A DNA stretch of 64,000 bases from assembly GCF_014695385.1 (NCBI RefSeq), contig NZ_JACJOD010000006.1:558001-622000 (forward strand), read 5' to 3'. Origin of the DNA: Trichocoleus sp. FACHB-46. Lineage in GTDB: Bacteria; Cyanobacteriota; Cyanobacteriia; FACHB-46. A program made the translations under genes and the position numbers. Of this stretch, positions 1 to 9,461 are shown one piece after another. Under the pieces are notes generated by a model, which saw only the letters and a program-made list of their open reading frames with translations, made no database searches and was not told where the DNA came from. Every line of letters starts with the position of its first letter. Positions within the stretch are counted from its first letter, which is position 1.

Positions 1-740
1 TGGCGCAAAATATCATCGGCGACTCGGAATGCCTCTTGAACCGGAGTCTGCTCGGAGATCACTGACAATAATTTGTCGTTGGGAATAACGATCAGGGTGT
101 CTACTCGGCTTTGTAGGGCTGCGATGCCTTCATCTGCTTGGCTGGTGCGTCGTCGGCCTTCAAAGGTAAACGGACGAGTGACGACTCCTACCGTTAAAGC
201 GCCAACTTCCTTAGCAATCTCAGCCACAATCGGAGCTGCGCCAGTTCCGGTGCCCCCGCCCATGCCAGCGGTGATGAACACTAAGTCAGAATTTTCTAGG
301 GCTGCTGCAATTTCATCGCGGGACTCTTCCGCTGCTTTCTGCCCGATCGCTGGATTACCACCTGCACCTAGACCACGAGTCAATTTTTGGCCAACTTGTA
401 AATGCTTGGGAGCCATTGCCTGAGCTAGAGCTTGAGCATCCGTATTAACGGACCAAAACTCAACTCCTGATACGTCGCTGGCAATCATGCGATTGACTGC
501 GTTGCCACCCCCTCCACCAACGCCAATTACTTTGATTTTGGCAACACTACTGGGGACAATCCCATCCATCCGAGATTCTTCTAGCACAACTTTTGCGTCG
601 CGAGATTGATTAAACCGAACTGTAGAGTTGCTAAACGGGTTTTTGGCAGTATCTGCCACTGAGAAAGAGGATTGCTCTTCTGCGTGGGAGCCTTCGGTGA
701 TAGAGCCCAATTTACTATTAGATGTACTATTAGATGTCAT
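1..740 (-). CDS. ftsZ: Cell division protein FtsZ, N-terminal part (runs off the window)
   Basis: Tubulin-like GTPase that polymerises into the Z ring at the division site. The visible part is the first 246 codons, read leftward from ATG at 738-740. After a variable, Ser/Asn-rich cyanobacterial N-terminal tail of about 65 residues comes the GTPase fold: the first glycine-rich loop ([12 protein letters not shown]) and then the tubulin signature GGGTGTG. The order ftsQ then ftsZ on the same strand matches the division cluster of other cyanobacteria, with 195 bases between the two genes. The C-terminal domain lies outside the window. Identification is certain. Confidence 0.98.
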   Translation of the reverse strand, partial: MTSNSTSNSKLGSITEGSHAEEQSSFSVADTAKNPFSNSTVRFNQSRDAKVVLEESRMDGIVPSSVAKIKVIGVGGGGGNAVNRMIASDVSGVEFWSVNTDAQALAQAMAPKHLQVGQKLTRGLGAGGNPAIGQKAAEESRDEIAAALENSDLVFITAGMGGGTGTGAAPIVAEIAKEVGALTVGVVTRPFTFEGRRRTSQADEGIAALQSRVDTLIVIPNDKLLSVISEQTPVQEAFRVADDILR

Positions 741-935
741 TGGATCGGGGATGGCTTATAAACAACTTTTTAATTCTGGGCAGCGCTGGGCAACTCTAGT
801 TAACTATAGGGTAAGTCGATTGAAAAACCAATGATAGCATTAGGCTCCCACCCATCTTTAATCTGATTTGATCTGACTGATCAGCAGCATTCCTAAAGAT
901 AGTTATCGCTGACTTATTACCTACAGGTGGCAAGC

Positions 936-1805
936 TCAATCAGTACTATCCGTATTAGATTTTACCGAGTTATTGGCCTTCTGCATTTGAATTGAGGGAG
1001 CATCTGGATTTTGTAGATCAACATAAGCAACTTGCTTGGGATTCAGCTTGTCTGAGAGTTTTCGTAGCTGATCCATCGCTTGGATTTGCTCAGCAAATCT
1101 AGAACTATAAGAGCCGAAATGAAAGATTCCTAACTCAGTTTTAAGGACTATATTGCTTGGGTCACGCCAGTCAATTTCTGTGACTTTAACAGGGCTTTGG
1201 CTAACTGATTGATACAGCTCAGCCCACTGCGATCGCTTCTGTTCTTGATAGCCAACAATTTTGAGAGTTGGCAACTGGAACGATTGATCAAAGGAAGTAT
1301 AGCTCTCAATGGGAATCCAGACACCATTCGCATCCAGAAATCCCACATTTGAGAGACCTATTGCTGGTTTTGTCTCTTTGTCTTTAACAGCTTCAGCGTT
1401 AGGGAGATCGGAGATCATGGCGACGGGATAGCGTTCTTTGACCTGCACAATCAGTCTGGGGGGGAATAGCTGACGTGCTACAGTGGCGTCCTCGATCGGC
1501 GCTTTTGATTCTAGCTGGGCTGCGATCGCTTGAGGTTCAAGTTGCAGCAACGATTGAGGATAAGCCATTGGCAATAAAGACTGAATGGCTTGAGACGAGA
1601 GAAACCGATTACCTGCGATCGCAACTTGTTCGGGTTGGCGAATCACCCAACCTGGCAAGGTGATCACCCAAGCGAGTCCTCCCGCCAGACCGCTGACTGC
1701 TATAGTGCGCCAACTGGTTTGCAAGGCTTTCAAGCGTCGTTCTTGGCGGAGCTTCTGGCGTCTTTGCGCGAGTTCGTTTTGAGAGACTGCTGAAATACTA
1801 GTCAT
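936..1805 (-). CDS. ftsQ: Cell division protein FtsQ/DivIB family (POTRA domain)
   Basis: Bitopic divisome protein linking early and late division proteins. The 289-residue product has a basic cytoplasmic N-terminus, one membrane segment near residues 35-55, then a periplasmic POTRA domain (starting around PEQVAIAGNRFLSSQAI) and a beta-rich FtsQ domain. ATG at 1805 is chosen over a GTG six bases upstream because GAGAGG lies five bases before it. It is the gene directly upstream of ftsZ on the same strand. Sequence is divergent, as usual in cyanobacteria, but POTRA, size and neighbour agree. Confidence 0.9.
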   Translation of the reverse strand: MTSISAVSQNELAQRRQKLRQERRLKALQTSWRTIAVSGLAGGLAWVITLPGWVIRQPEQVAIAGNRFLSSQAIQSLLPMAYPQSLLQLEPQAIAAQLESKAPIEDATVARQLFPPRLIVQVKERYPVAMISDLPNAEAVKDKETKPAIGLSNVGFLDANGVWIPIESYTSFDQSFQLPTLKIVGYQEQKRSQWAELYQSVSQSPVKVTEIDWRDPSNIVLKTELGIFHFGSYSSRFAEQIQAMDQLRKLSDKLNPKQVAYVDLQNPDAPSIQMQKANNSVKSNTDSTD

Positions 1806-2164
1806 CGGCACCTCTCAATTCGCAAAATGAAGAGTATGTAGGGACGGGGGAAGATGCATAAGTTTGCGAGTGCAGCGAGGAATGGGCAATTGGGTGAAGA
1901 GCGGACTGGTTACCAAACCATCAACTGAATTGACGAGGAATTGACTGTGATTGCAACCAACCCTGTAGAAGTTTAATCGCTACTGGCTTAATTTGCGATC
2001 GCTAGAGCCAAATCTAAGAGGGGATCGCTCCTAGTAGAGGAGGAATTGGCCACTCGTTGCCCTAGGTTGCCAGATTTAGCATGCAGCGCGGCAAATTCCA
2101 AGAATTTTACTAGCTTTTATAAAATACGTTGGGGCGATCGCCGGAGTCGCGAGGCGCTAAACAG
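1806..2164. other. Intergenic gap upstream of ftsQ
   Basis: About 360 bases between the ftsQ start and the stop of the next leftward gene. It contains several HIP1-type GCGATCGC sequences and no open frame of useful length. It probably holds the ftsQ promoter, but I see no convincing -35/-10 pair. Confidence 0.5.
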
Positions 2165-2584
2165 CTAGGAGTAGCTAGCAAGTTCTTGTTGCAGATGTCT
2201 ACCCCAATTCGCTGCTAATGTGACATCCGTGAAAGGGATGCGAATGGGCTGGGCTGGGTTAGGTAAAGAAAATTCTAGAAAAATACTACGACCTTTTTGT
2301 GGCAATGCGTTTAAGTCTACTGCTTGGTCGTCCACTAGTAGGCGAATGGCTTGAACTTCCTTAAGTGAAAAAGCAGCTAAATTAATCGGGCCGCGACGGG
2401 TGGGTTGCCCCCAAGTGAGGTCACTGCCCTGCTGTCCTAGAACGGCGTAAATATCGTATTTAGCTCGCTCAAATTGCTCAGCCCAGCGGCGGTAAGCTTC
2501 TACTTTTTGATACTCGTTCCAGCCTGCCCAAGCGAGCCAAATAAAGACGCCTAGCAAGGGTAGCCACAAAAGACCTCTTTCCAT
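2165..2584 (-). CDS. Conserved hypothetical membrane-anchored protein, 139 aa
   Basis: I do not recognise a named family. The protein opens with a single hydrophobic segment (residues 4-20, rich in Leu and Trp) followed by a charged stretch with Tyr/Trp/Glu and then a mixed alpha/beta domain that would lie outside the membrane. ATG start at 2584. The stretch FLEFSLPNPAQPIRIPFTD suggests a beta-sandwich or a domain that reads out small conformational values, but this is only an impression. It stands alone, upstream of ftsQ and divergent from the protease gene at 2703. Confidence 0.7.
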   Translation of the reverse strand: MERGLLWLPLLGVFIWLAWAGWNEYQKVEAYRRWAEQFERAKYDIYAVLGQQGSDLTWGQPTRRGPINLAAFSLKEVQAIRLLVDDQAVDLNALPQKGRSIFLEFSLPNPAQPIRIPFTDVTLAANWGRHLQQELASYS

Positions 2585-2702
2585 AATCGAATTTAGAGAT
2601 AATCCAGAAAAATTATCAGTCCGTAACTATCCTGCAATATTACCGCTACCCCCTAGTGCGTGAGCTATGGTTGAAGGCAACGAGCTGTAGTGATGAGTTT
2701 CT

Positions 2703-4484
2703 ATGAGAAGGCTGGGGCTGGTGGGCTTGTTTTTGGCGGGGCTAATGTTAGCGATCGCCAGCTTTAAAGGATTGGCAGCAAACGGAACCTACGAATCGAT
2801 TGTGCTGGATTTTCGCGAGGATATTCCAGCGGTGCAAATTCAACAACAGTTGGATGCGATCGCGCAGCAGTATCAAGTGAAGCCTCGGTTAAATAGCGAG
2901 TTTTCCGAGGGCGATCATCTTTATATTGTGGAAGGAAATTCTCGACTTCTACAAGCGCTACAGAAATCTAAACTGGCTAAGTCTACCGAAGCGATCGAGC
3001 CGAACTATATTTATCGAGCCTTTTTCACCCCTGACGACCCCGAATACAGCAAGCAATGGAACCTCAGAAGCATTAATGCGGAAGCTGCTTGGGATGAAAC
3101 TAAGGGCAGTGGGGTCACCGTCGCCGTAATTGATACGGGAGTTAGCCGGGTACCTGACCTCAAAGATACCCAGTTTGTGGAAGGCTACGACTTTGTCAGC
3201 GACCGCAGTGATGCTAGTGATGACAACGGTCATGGTACTCACGTCGCAGGCACGATCGCTCAATCCACTAACAATGGTTATGGTGTAGCGGGAGTTGCTT
3301 ATGAAGCAAACCTGATGCCTTTGAAGGTTTTGAGTGCAGCGGGTGGCGGCACAGTGGCCGATATTGCCGAAGCAATTAAGTTTGCCGCAGACCACGATGC
3401 TGATGTGATCAATATGAGCTTGGGGGGTGGCGGCGAAAGTGAAGTCATGCAAGAAGCGATCGCCTATGCGCATGACAAAGGCGTGGTGATCATCGCTGCC
3501 GCAGGCAACGCCAATCAAAACTCAGCTTCTTACCCCGCTCGCTACCCACATGTGATTGGAGTTTCCGCTTTAGGCCCGACAGGTGAAAAAGCCATCTACT
3601 CCAACTATGGGGCAGGTGTAGATATCGCAGCCCCCGGTGGCCAAACCCAAGGTGAAGACAGCACAGGCGGCATTCTGCAAAATACCATTGATGCAGAAAC
3701 GGGCGAACCGATCTTTGCGGCTTTCCAAGGCACTAGTATGGCTGCTCCTCATGTGGCTGGTGTAGCAGCGCTGATCAAAGCGTCTGGGGTACAAGAACCC
3801 GATGCCATTCGGAATGTACTTTTGGAGTCGGCCCGCGCCGTCACAGATGACGGTCTCAACTACTATGGGGCAGGTCACTTAGATGCTGCCAATGCTGTGA
3901 AACTGGCAATGCGAGGGCAAATCACCTTCCGCGATTTCTTCCGCTGGCTGCGGGATAATGGCTATCTCAACCCCCGTTTTTGGATTGATGGCGGTGCCGT
4001 GGCCCTACTACCTAAGGTCGCAATGGTGCTGGGGTCTTACTTGCTGGCTTGGTTCCTCCGCAACTACTTACCTTTCTGGAGTTGGCCGCTCACTAGTGGG
4101 TTAGTTGCTGGAAGCGCGGGGTTATTTGTCTTTCGCGGCTTCTATATTCTGGATTTGCCCCAGTGGCCCTTCCGGGTGATGGGTAGCTCAATCCCCGAAT
4201 TAGGCACGGCGCTTCAAGGGACAAATGCACTGAATCCTATCTTTGCCAGCGTTTTGATTCCCTTCCTCTTGCTGGCCTTGTTTCTCGGCCATGCGGAATG
4301 GAAGTGGTTTGCCGTTGGCACAACTTTGGGAGTCGCCTCTTGCTTAGCCATTAGTGCGTTTATGTCTCCACACCTGCTTTGGCTCGGTACAGGCGCGATC
4401 GCCCAAGCTTACTTAGCCGTAAACGCCCTGTTGTGTTTCGGGTTAGCCTATCTGGTAACGAGAGGAGAAGGAGAAGCCGCATGA
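2703..4484 (+). CDS. Subtilisin-like S8 serine protease with C-terminal membrane domain
   Basis: 593-residue subtilase. An N-terminal signal or anchor (residues 1-24) is followed by an inhibitor-I9-like prodomain to about residue 105. The catalytic domain shows Asp144 (VIDTG), His177 (NGHGTHVAG), oxyanion Asn269 (AAAGN) and Ser345 (GTSMAAPH), so all key residues are present. After residue 400 the protein changes to four or five hydrophobic segments (about 432-452, 462-482, 513-530, 535-553, 560-585), an unusual C-terminus for a secreted subtilase, which would hold the protease at a membrane. The stop overlaps the start of the next gene (ATGA). It probably acts outside the cytoplasmic membrane; substrate unknown. 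Confidence 0.92.
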   Translation: MRRLGLVGLFLAGLMLAIASFKGLAANGTYESIVLDFREDIPAVQIQQQLDAIAQQYQVKPRLNSEFSEGDHLYIVEGNSRLLQALQKSKLAKSTEAIEPNYIYRAFFTPDDPEYSKQWNLRSINAEAAWDETKGSGVTVAVIDTGVSRVPDLKDTQFVEGYDFVSDRSDASDDNGHGTHVAGTIAQSTNNGYGVAGVAYEANLMPLKVLSAAGGGTVADIAEAIKFAADHDADVINMSLGGGGESEVMQEAIAYAHDKGVVIIAAAGNANQNSASYPARYPHVIGVSALGPTGEKAIYSNYGAGVDIAAPGGQTQGEDSTGGILQNTIDAETGEPIFAAFQGTSMAAPHVAGVAALIKASGVQEPDAIRNVLLESARAVTDDGLNYYGAGHLDAANAVKLAMRGQITFRDFFRWLRDNGYLNPRFWIDGGAVALLPKVAMVLGSYLLAWFLRNYLPFWSWPLTSGLVAGSAGLFVFRGFYILDLPQWPFRVMGSSIPELGTALQGTNALNPIFASVLIPFLLLALFLGHAEWKWFAVGTTLGVASCLAISAFMSPHLLWLGTGAIAQAYLAVNALLCFGLAYLVTRGEGEAA

Positions 4485-4705
4485 GTATTAAAGTCACGGG
4501 CAAGATCGAACGTAAAGGAATCGGGCCTGGTACTTGGGCGCTAGTCGGTGAAGATGGCCAATCTTACGAACTGCACAATGCTCCTGGGGACTTAAAAAAG
4601 TCTGGCATCCAAGTCACGGTGGAAGGCCAAGTCCGGGAGGATGTGATGACATTCGCCATGATTGGCCCTGTTTTAGAAGTCACCAAATTTGAAGTGAAAG
4701 ATTAA
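4481..4705 (+). CDS. Small soluble protein, 74 aa, translationally coupled to the protease
   Basis: The ATG at 4481 overlaps the protease stop codon as ATGA, and GAGAAGGAGAAG lies just before it, so translation is almost certainly coupled. The product is short, beta-rich and lacks a signal peptide or membrane segment. The pattern (IKVTGKIERKGIGPGTWALV, then a Val-rich strand GQVRED) resembles a small OB-fold-like or SH3-like barrel, but I cannot assign a family. The stop codon shares the palindrome TTAA with the stop of the convergent thioredoxin gene. Coupling suggests a role with the protease, possibly as a cytosolic partner or regulator; this is inference. Confidence 0.8.
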   Translation: MSIKVTGKIERKGIGPGTWALVGEDGQSYELHNAPGDLKKSGIQVTVEGQVREDVMTFAMIGPVLEVTKFEVKD

Positions 4706-5028
4706 CCTTCGCCAGCCGGAACTGTTTCTAGAACCGCCTGTAACCGACTTCTAAATTCACCTTTGGGGTGGCCGCCTTTGACTTCTCCAAGAATCTTAAA
4801 TTCTGCATCAGGAGAGTCACAAACAATATAAGTGGGCCACCCCATCCCTTCTTTGTCAGGATATTGGGCCAGCAAAATCTTGCGATACTGGCGGTAAGTG
4901 ACCGTATCTTGCATCATGCAGTTGATGAAGCGGAGACCGAGTTCTTCAGCCACTTTTTGGTCGTAGAAGGACATTTTGTGGCAAGTCCCACAGTCTTCTG
5001 AAGAAAACTTAATAACAGCTCGATCCAT
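4702..5028 (-). CDS. Thioredoxin-family protein
   Basis: 108-residue protein with a thioredoxin-like fold. The motif CGTCHKMSFYD near residues 13-23 gives a CxxC redox pair (Cys-Gly-Thr-Cys), replacing the canonical CGPC. The start is set at ATG 5028 because AAGGAAAT lies just upstream; the open frame continues 24 codons further but without a ribosome site. No signal peptide, so cytoplasmic. It ends tail to tail with the 74-residue gene. Atypical thioredoxins of this length are common in cyanobacteria; the target is unknown. Confidence 0.88.
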   Translation of the reverse strand: MDRAVIKFSSEDCGTCHKMSFYDQKVAEELGLRFINCMMQDTVTYRQYRKILLAQYPDKEGMGWPTYIVCDSPDAEFKILGEVKGGHPKGEFRSRLQAVLETVPAGEG

Positions 5029-5126
5029 AAAATTTCCTTGCCTTCGTTGAGCAAAACTAGAATGAGCGAAACTAGAAGCAACCCTGCGATCGCGGCTCAC
5101 AAGCTGACGCTAGGGTTTAATTTCGA

Positions 5127-5831
5127 TCATAGGTGCTGATGCGCGTTTACAGAGGTGGGTTGACGATATCGCTGAAGCGATCGCAAAACTTCTTGCTGAC
5201 AGACCAGCCACCAGTACAAAGTCAAATTCACCAGTCCCAAAAGCTTTGTGCCATCTTCTAGCAGCATTCTGGCAGGTGCCCCTGGAGCCGCAATTCTGAG
5301 CAAATCGACCACCCTGGAAATGACAACTAGACTAATCGCTGCTAAGAGCAAGGCGTAGGGTGTGGAGTGAATCCGTTTCCGAAAGCTGAAGATATAGCCC
5401 AAGGCAGCTACGCCATAAAGGCTGGCAATTAGTACTTTAGAAACGCCAAACCAAGTTACCAAACTAATCGTAATCCGGTAGACCTCATCAATCAAAATGA
5501 TCGAAATTCCAGTGGCAGAGAGCAGGAGAAAACGGTCCAACCTACCCTGAGGGTGGATCTGCTTCATCAAGCCTAAGCTAAAGGCACAATAGGCCACTGG
5601 TAAGCCCCACAGCACATTGGAGATCAGGGTAAGAAAGCCTAGATGCGGCTGTTTGGTGGGGTCTGCTTTATGAAATAAAAACTCAATTTCCTGGGGGCTA
5701 CCCCAAACTTTGGCATGCGTGAGCAAAACCAGGAAAAGTACCAAGGTTAAGCCATTGATCCACAGCACAGAACGATTGCCCAAAAGCTGTTGACAAATAT
5801 TCTTCGTAATCGTGGATAAAGCGGATGCCAT
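5127..5831 (-). CDS. Hypothetical multi-pass membrane protein, 234 aa
   Basis: Not recognised as a named family. Six or seven hydrophobic segments are visible: about residues 22-42, 63-85, 96-115, 120-140, 150-168 and 188-212. Charged residues cluster in the loops (for example RLDR, RKR) and at the C-terminus, which is polar. ATG start at 5831 with no clear ribosome-binding sequence. It follows the thioredoxin gene's upstream region on the same strand, 98 bases from the thioredoxin start, so the two may be co-transcribed. Confidence 0.75.
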   Translation of the reverse strand: MASALSTITKNICQQLLGNRSVLWINGLTLVLFLVLLTHAKVWGSPQEIEFLFHKADPTKQPHLGFLTLISNVLWGLPVAYCAFSLGLMKQIHPQGRLDRFLLLSATGISIILIDEVYRITISLVTWFGVSKVLIASLYGVAALGYIFSFRKRIHSTPYALLLAAISLVVISRVVDLLRIAAPGAPARMLLEDGTKLLGLVNLTLYWWLVCQQEVLRSLQRYRQPTSVNAHQHL

Positions 5832-6295
5832 CTGTGAAACCAGGGGCTAGCTGCTTTCCGACCATAGCATTGAGCTTATGAAGCCGCAATCAAGGCAGTT
5901 GAGCGATCGCATCAAGCTCTAGTGAAGATCTAGGCCTTGAGCCAGCCCACAAAAGAAATCCCCCGACTGCCCGAAGGAGCCAGGGGATTAAAATCAGGGT
6001 GCATCTACCAAACTACTTTTCTAGCGCCCTGCCTTGAGATCCGGAAGTTTGTCTGTACAAATGGACAATTTCTCTGATTAAGTGGCAAATGACTGGTAAC
6101 TTTTTGCCTAACTTCACCGTCATTCCCTGAAGAGCGAAGGATGTTGTGCTCTCTGTAACTACTCCGCTCGATCTAGCTCATTTCAAGCTTTTTGGGCAGG
6201 ATTGTCATTAGAGTAGAGTGAGAGCCGATTTGGCATCAGTGGTGGATGGAAGCTCTCAAAAAAGAGCTTGAGAGCAGGAGTGCATTTGTAGGTTA
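5832..6295. other. Intergenic gap between divergent genes, with a hairpin
   Basis: About 460 bases between the leftward membrane protein and the rightward CHAT gene, so it should carry both promoters. AATCCCC (5957-5963) and GGGGATT (5983-5989) form a 7-bp stem with a long loop; no T-run follows. Nothing else is supported. Confidence 0.4.
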
Positions 6296-9200
6296 ATGGT
6301 CTTGCGGAGTGTAGCTGTGACGCAGGAATTTCATCTTTCTGTTACCCCAGTTGGGGAAGATGAGTATTTAATACGGACGGAGCGAGTTGCCCCAGGGGTA
6401 CCTCTAGCCGAAGAACAAGTGGTTTGGCCCGTTGAAGAGTGGCTAAATCAGGCGCGCCAATTGATGAATGACCCGCTGCTGGGATTGTTGCAGGAAGATG
6501 CTTTTAATCCTGGGATAGATAAACTGCATAACCCAGGCGATCGCGAACTGGACTTGGTGCTCGGAGGCAGCGAGCCGAACCAAAATCTACCGCCACGTCA
6601 TTTAGTAGCGTTAGGACAGCAGCTTTATAATGCTTTGTTCCAGGGTACGATCCGCGATAGCTGGATGACCGCACAAGGGATTGCCCAGCATCGACGAGAA
6701 GTTTTGCGTTTACGTTTAGGCTTAAAAGGAGCCCGCTTAGTTCGCTTGCCGTGGGAGGTATTGCACACCGGAGAGCGGCATCGCGTGGGTGGCGCTTCTC
6801 GGCCCTTAGCGACGGGCACAGATGTTTTATTTTCTCGCTATCAACCTAGCCCAGGGTTAGTGGGGGCAACGACAGCTCTGAGAGAGTTGATGCGTGAGTC
6901 GCAACAACCGCTCAAGATTTTGATGGCGATCGCAGCTCCAACGGATCAAGAGCAACTGGAGCTGAAACGTGAAGCCCTACACCTTCAAGAAGAATTGCGT
7001 AGCCGTCATGGAGCTGCCTCAGAATCAGGTGGCGGCACAGCAGAAATTCAGTTGACGATCTTAGACCAACCCGATCGCGAGCAATTGACTCAAGCTTTAG
7101 AGCAAGGCCAGTTTCAGGTTTTGCACTATGCGGGCCACAGCAACTTAGGGGCCGCAGGAGGCAACCTCTACTTGGTGAATGGCAAAACTGGGCTAACCGA
7201 GGTGCTGAGCGGAGATGACTTGGCGGGGCTTTTGGTCAACAATGGCATTCGCATGGTGGTGTTTAACTCCTGCCGTAGTGCCTATACCGCCACTTCAGAT
7301 TTGGAGCATGAGATTGGCGAACAGAATCTCGCTGAAGCTTTGGTGCAGCGGGGAATTCCTGGCGTATTGGCAATGGCTGAGCGGATTCCAGATGATGTGG
7401 CACTGACGTTAACCCGTTTGTTTTATCGCAATCTGAAGCAAGGGTATCCAGTGGATCTCAGCTTGAGTCGGGCACGTCAGGGGTTGATCTCGGCCTATGG
7501 CTCTCACCAGTTGTACTGGGCTTTGCCCATTCTCTATCTGCATCCCGAATTTGATGGGCAGTTGATCACTGGGAACGTACCAGACCTTTACAGTGCGGCT
7601 CAAGAAATGGCGACTGCACGTTGGCGGAGTCCTAGCGATCGCCCTACCAATCACTTAACTTCCCTAGGAGAGGCTCGGCATTCTGGTTTGGTTGACGAAG
7701 ACGTCTTTCCAGCCTCTGCTCAGTCCCTCAATGGCATAGCAGCAGATTTAGAGGACGAGCCCTACGACTACGGTGACGAAGACCTGGGTGAGTTAGATGA
7801 TCTGGAGTTTGATGATGGGTTCGGGTCCGAAGCCGACTCGGCTTTAGTGGCTGAGTTGATTGAGCAGTTGTCAAAAAATCCTGCCGATCCCCAACTGGCC
7901 GCAGAAGAACCATTTTTGTCTGCTCCTGCGGCTGAAAATCTCCGATCAGATCCTCAGCGCTCCCCTTATCTGGATTTGCCAGGCTCATCCAAACCCCAAC
8001 CTACCCCACTTAAGTCCACGCCTCCTCGCAACCCGCCACCCCAAACGCCGCCTACCAACCCAGCGATCGATCCACGCTTAAGCCAAGTCTTCTCGGATTT
8101 AGAACAAGGATTAGCTGCCCCTACCAATGCTAGTACCGCGATCGCCACGGCTCGAAGAGCAATTCAAGCAAATCCCAATGATGTTGATGCCTATAACCAG
8201 CTAGGATTAGCCCTCTATCAACAAGGTAACTTTGCGGATGCGATCGCTGCCTACCAAGCAGCCCTGAAAATTAACCCCAGCTTGGCTGAGGTGTATAGTA
8301 ACTTGGCTTTAGCGCTATACAAGCAAGGCAAGGTTGCAGAAGCTAAAACAGCGTATCAACAAGCGGTGAGCCTAGCGGCACTGCCTGATGGTACGAACTC
8401 AACCGCAGGTAGAAACTCAGCGTTACAGCCTGAATATCCTCGTCGAAGTTCTAGCGGCTGGGGTGCTTGGTTGCAGCAGCCTCGTAGACGCTCTAAGCTG
8501 TGGCTGATCTTGGCGGCGGCAGGAGTTACGGCGATCGCTTTGCTAGGTTTTTGGTGGTTCCAGCGAAACCGAAGTCCTCAGGTTTCGATTCCAGCCTTGC
8601 CCGAATCTATTTCCAACAACTCCAACAATTCTTTTGCCATTGATCCGCAAACCAACCGAACTACATTAGACCTGAAAGCAACTAATACGGCTACAGTCAC
8701 AGCCGCTGCTATTGACTACCTAAGTCGGAAACAACTGGTCGCAGGGCAACAAGCGATCGCAGAACTGCTGGATCGTGGAGCCTTGCCTCAAGCCAGTGCT
8801 GCCTTGGTTGCTGTTCCTAATACTGTGATTGATGATCCAGCCGTGAGTTTTCTACGCGGTCGCTTGGCTTGGCAGTCCATGCAAACAGGCAACCAAGACT
8901 ATAGCGTTGATGATGCCCGCCGCTACTGGGAAACTGCGGTTCGCCAACAAGCTGAAGCTGAACAGACGGATGCAGCATCCCTAGCGCTGTATCAAAATGC
9001 CTTAGGCTTCGCTTACTACGCTGAGCAGAATTGGGACCGAGCCAATCGGGCTTGGTTCCAAGCACTCTACTTGCAAGAAGAAGCGCAAACGACTACGCCA
9101 TCTGAGTCAGGTGTTATTGCTTCCACTCCAACGGTAGCAACCGCGCCAGCCGCAACTGCAAAGCCAGGGAACCAAGAGAATCTGATGGCTTATGCTGGCC

Positions 9201-9406
9201 TAGCCCTAGTGCTGGCCAAGTCTGCCCAAAGTCAACCTGCCGAGCAACGCGCTAACCTGCAAAATGAAGCGCTCAAGCTTTATCAAAAAGTGATGACTGA
9301 GAATCCAGTGGCCTTCCAGCCTGATGCCTTAAGCAAAAACTGGATGTGGACCGAATCTACGATCAAGGACTGGGGAGCGATCGCTAAACTCCAGCCGCAA
9401 ACCTAG
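6296..9406 (+). CDS. CHAT-domain (caspase-like) protein with TPRs and one membrane segment
   Basis: 1036 residues. Residues about 100-415 form a CHAT domain, a cysteine peptidase fold of the caspase clan, with the expected dyad His281 (HYAGHS) and Cys326 (FNSCRSA). Residues 485-600 are acidic then Pro-rich and probably disordered. Two clear TPRs follow (about 625-692), then a basic stretch and one membrane helix (735-755). The C-terminal 280 residues are again TPR-like helices on the other side of the membrane. CHAT-TPR proteins are common in cyanobacteria, and CHAT proteases act in cleavage cascades in some defence systems. Here no obvious substrate gene is adjacent. The ATG at 6296 has only a weak ribosome site. 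Confidence 0.9.
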   Translation: MVLRSVAVTQEFHLSVTPVGEDEYLIRTERVAPGVPLAEEQVVWPVEEWLNQARQLMNDPLLGLLQEDAFNPGIDKLHNPGDRELDLVLGGSEPNQNLPPRHLVALGQQLYNALFQGTIRDSWMTAQGIAQHRREVLRLRLGLKGARLVRLPWEVLHTGERHRVGGASRPLATGTDVLFSRYQPSPGLVGATTALRELMRESQQPLKILMAIAAPTDQEQLELKREALHLQEELRSRHGAASESGGGTAEIQLTILDQPDREQLTQALEQGQFQVLHYAGHSNLGAAGGNLYLVNGKTGLTEVLSGDDLAGLLVNNGIRMVVFNSCRSAYTATSDLEHEIGEQNLAEALVQRGIPGVLAMAERIPDDVALTLTRLFYRNLKQGYPVDLSLSRARQGLISAYGSHQLYWALPILYLHPEFDGQLITGNVPDLYSAAQEMATARWRSPSDRPTNHLTSLGEARHSGLVDEDVFPASAQSLNGIAADLEDEPYDYGDEDLGELDDLEFDDGFGSEADSALVAELIEQLSKNPADPQLAAEEPFLSAPAAENLRSDPQRSPYLDLPGSSKPQPTPLKSTPPRNPPPQTPPTNPAIDPRLSQVFSDLEQGLAAPTNASTAIATARRAIQANPNDVDAYNQLGLALYQQGNFADAIAAYQAALKINPSLAEVYSNLALALYKQGKVAEAKTAYQQAVSLAALPDGTNSTAGRNSALQPEYPRRSSSGWGAWLQQPRRRSKLWLILAAAGVTAIALLGFWWFQRNRSPQVSIPALPESISNNSNNSFAIDPQTNRTTLDLKATNTATVTAAAIDYLSRKQLVAGQQAIAELLDRGALPQASAALVAVPNTVIDDPAVSFLRGRLAWQSMQTGNQDYSVDDARRYWETAVRQQAEAEQTDAASLALYQNALGFAYYAEQNWDRANRAWFQALYLQEEAQTTTPSESGVIASTPTVATAPAATAKPGNQENLMAYAGLALVLAKSAQSQPAEQRANLQNEALKLYQKVMTENPVAFQPDALSKNWMWTESTIKDWGAIAKLQPQT

Positions 9407-9461
9407 GATGCAATTTTTCTTGAGCTGCACTAAGCTCAATGGCAAGTTTCTGGCCGTAGAG

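Noticed and set aside
2958-3878. Long leftward frames opposite the subtilisin gene
   Set aside because: The rightward gene carries the complete catalytic triad; the opposite frames have no recognisable content.
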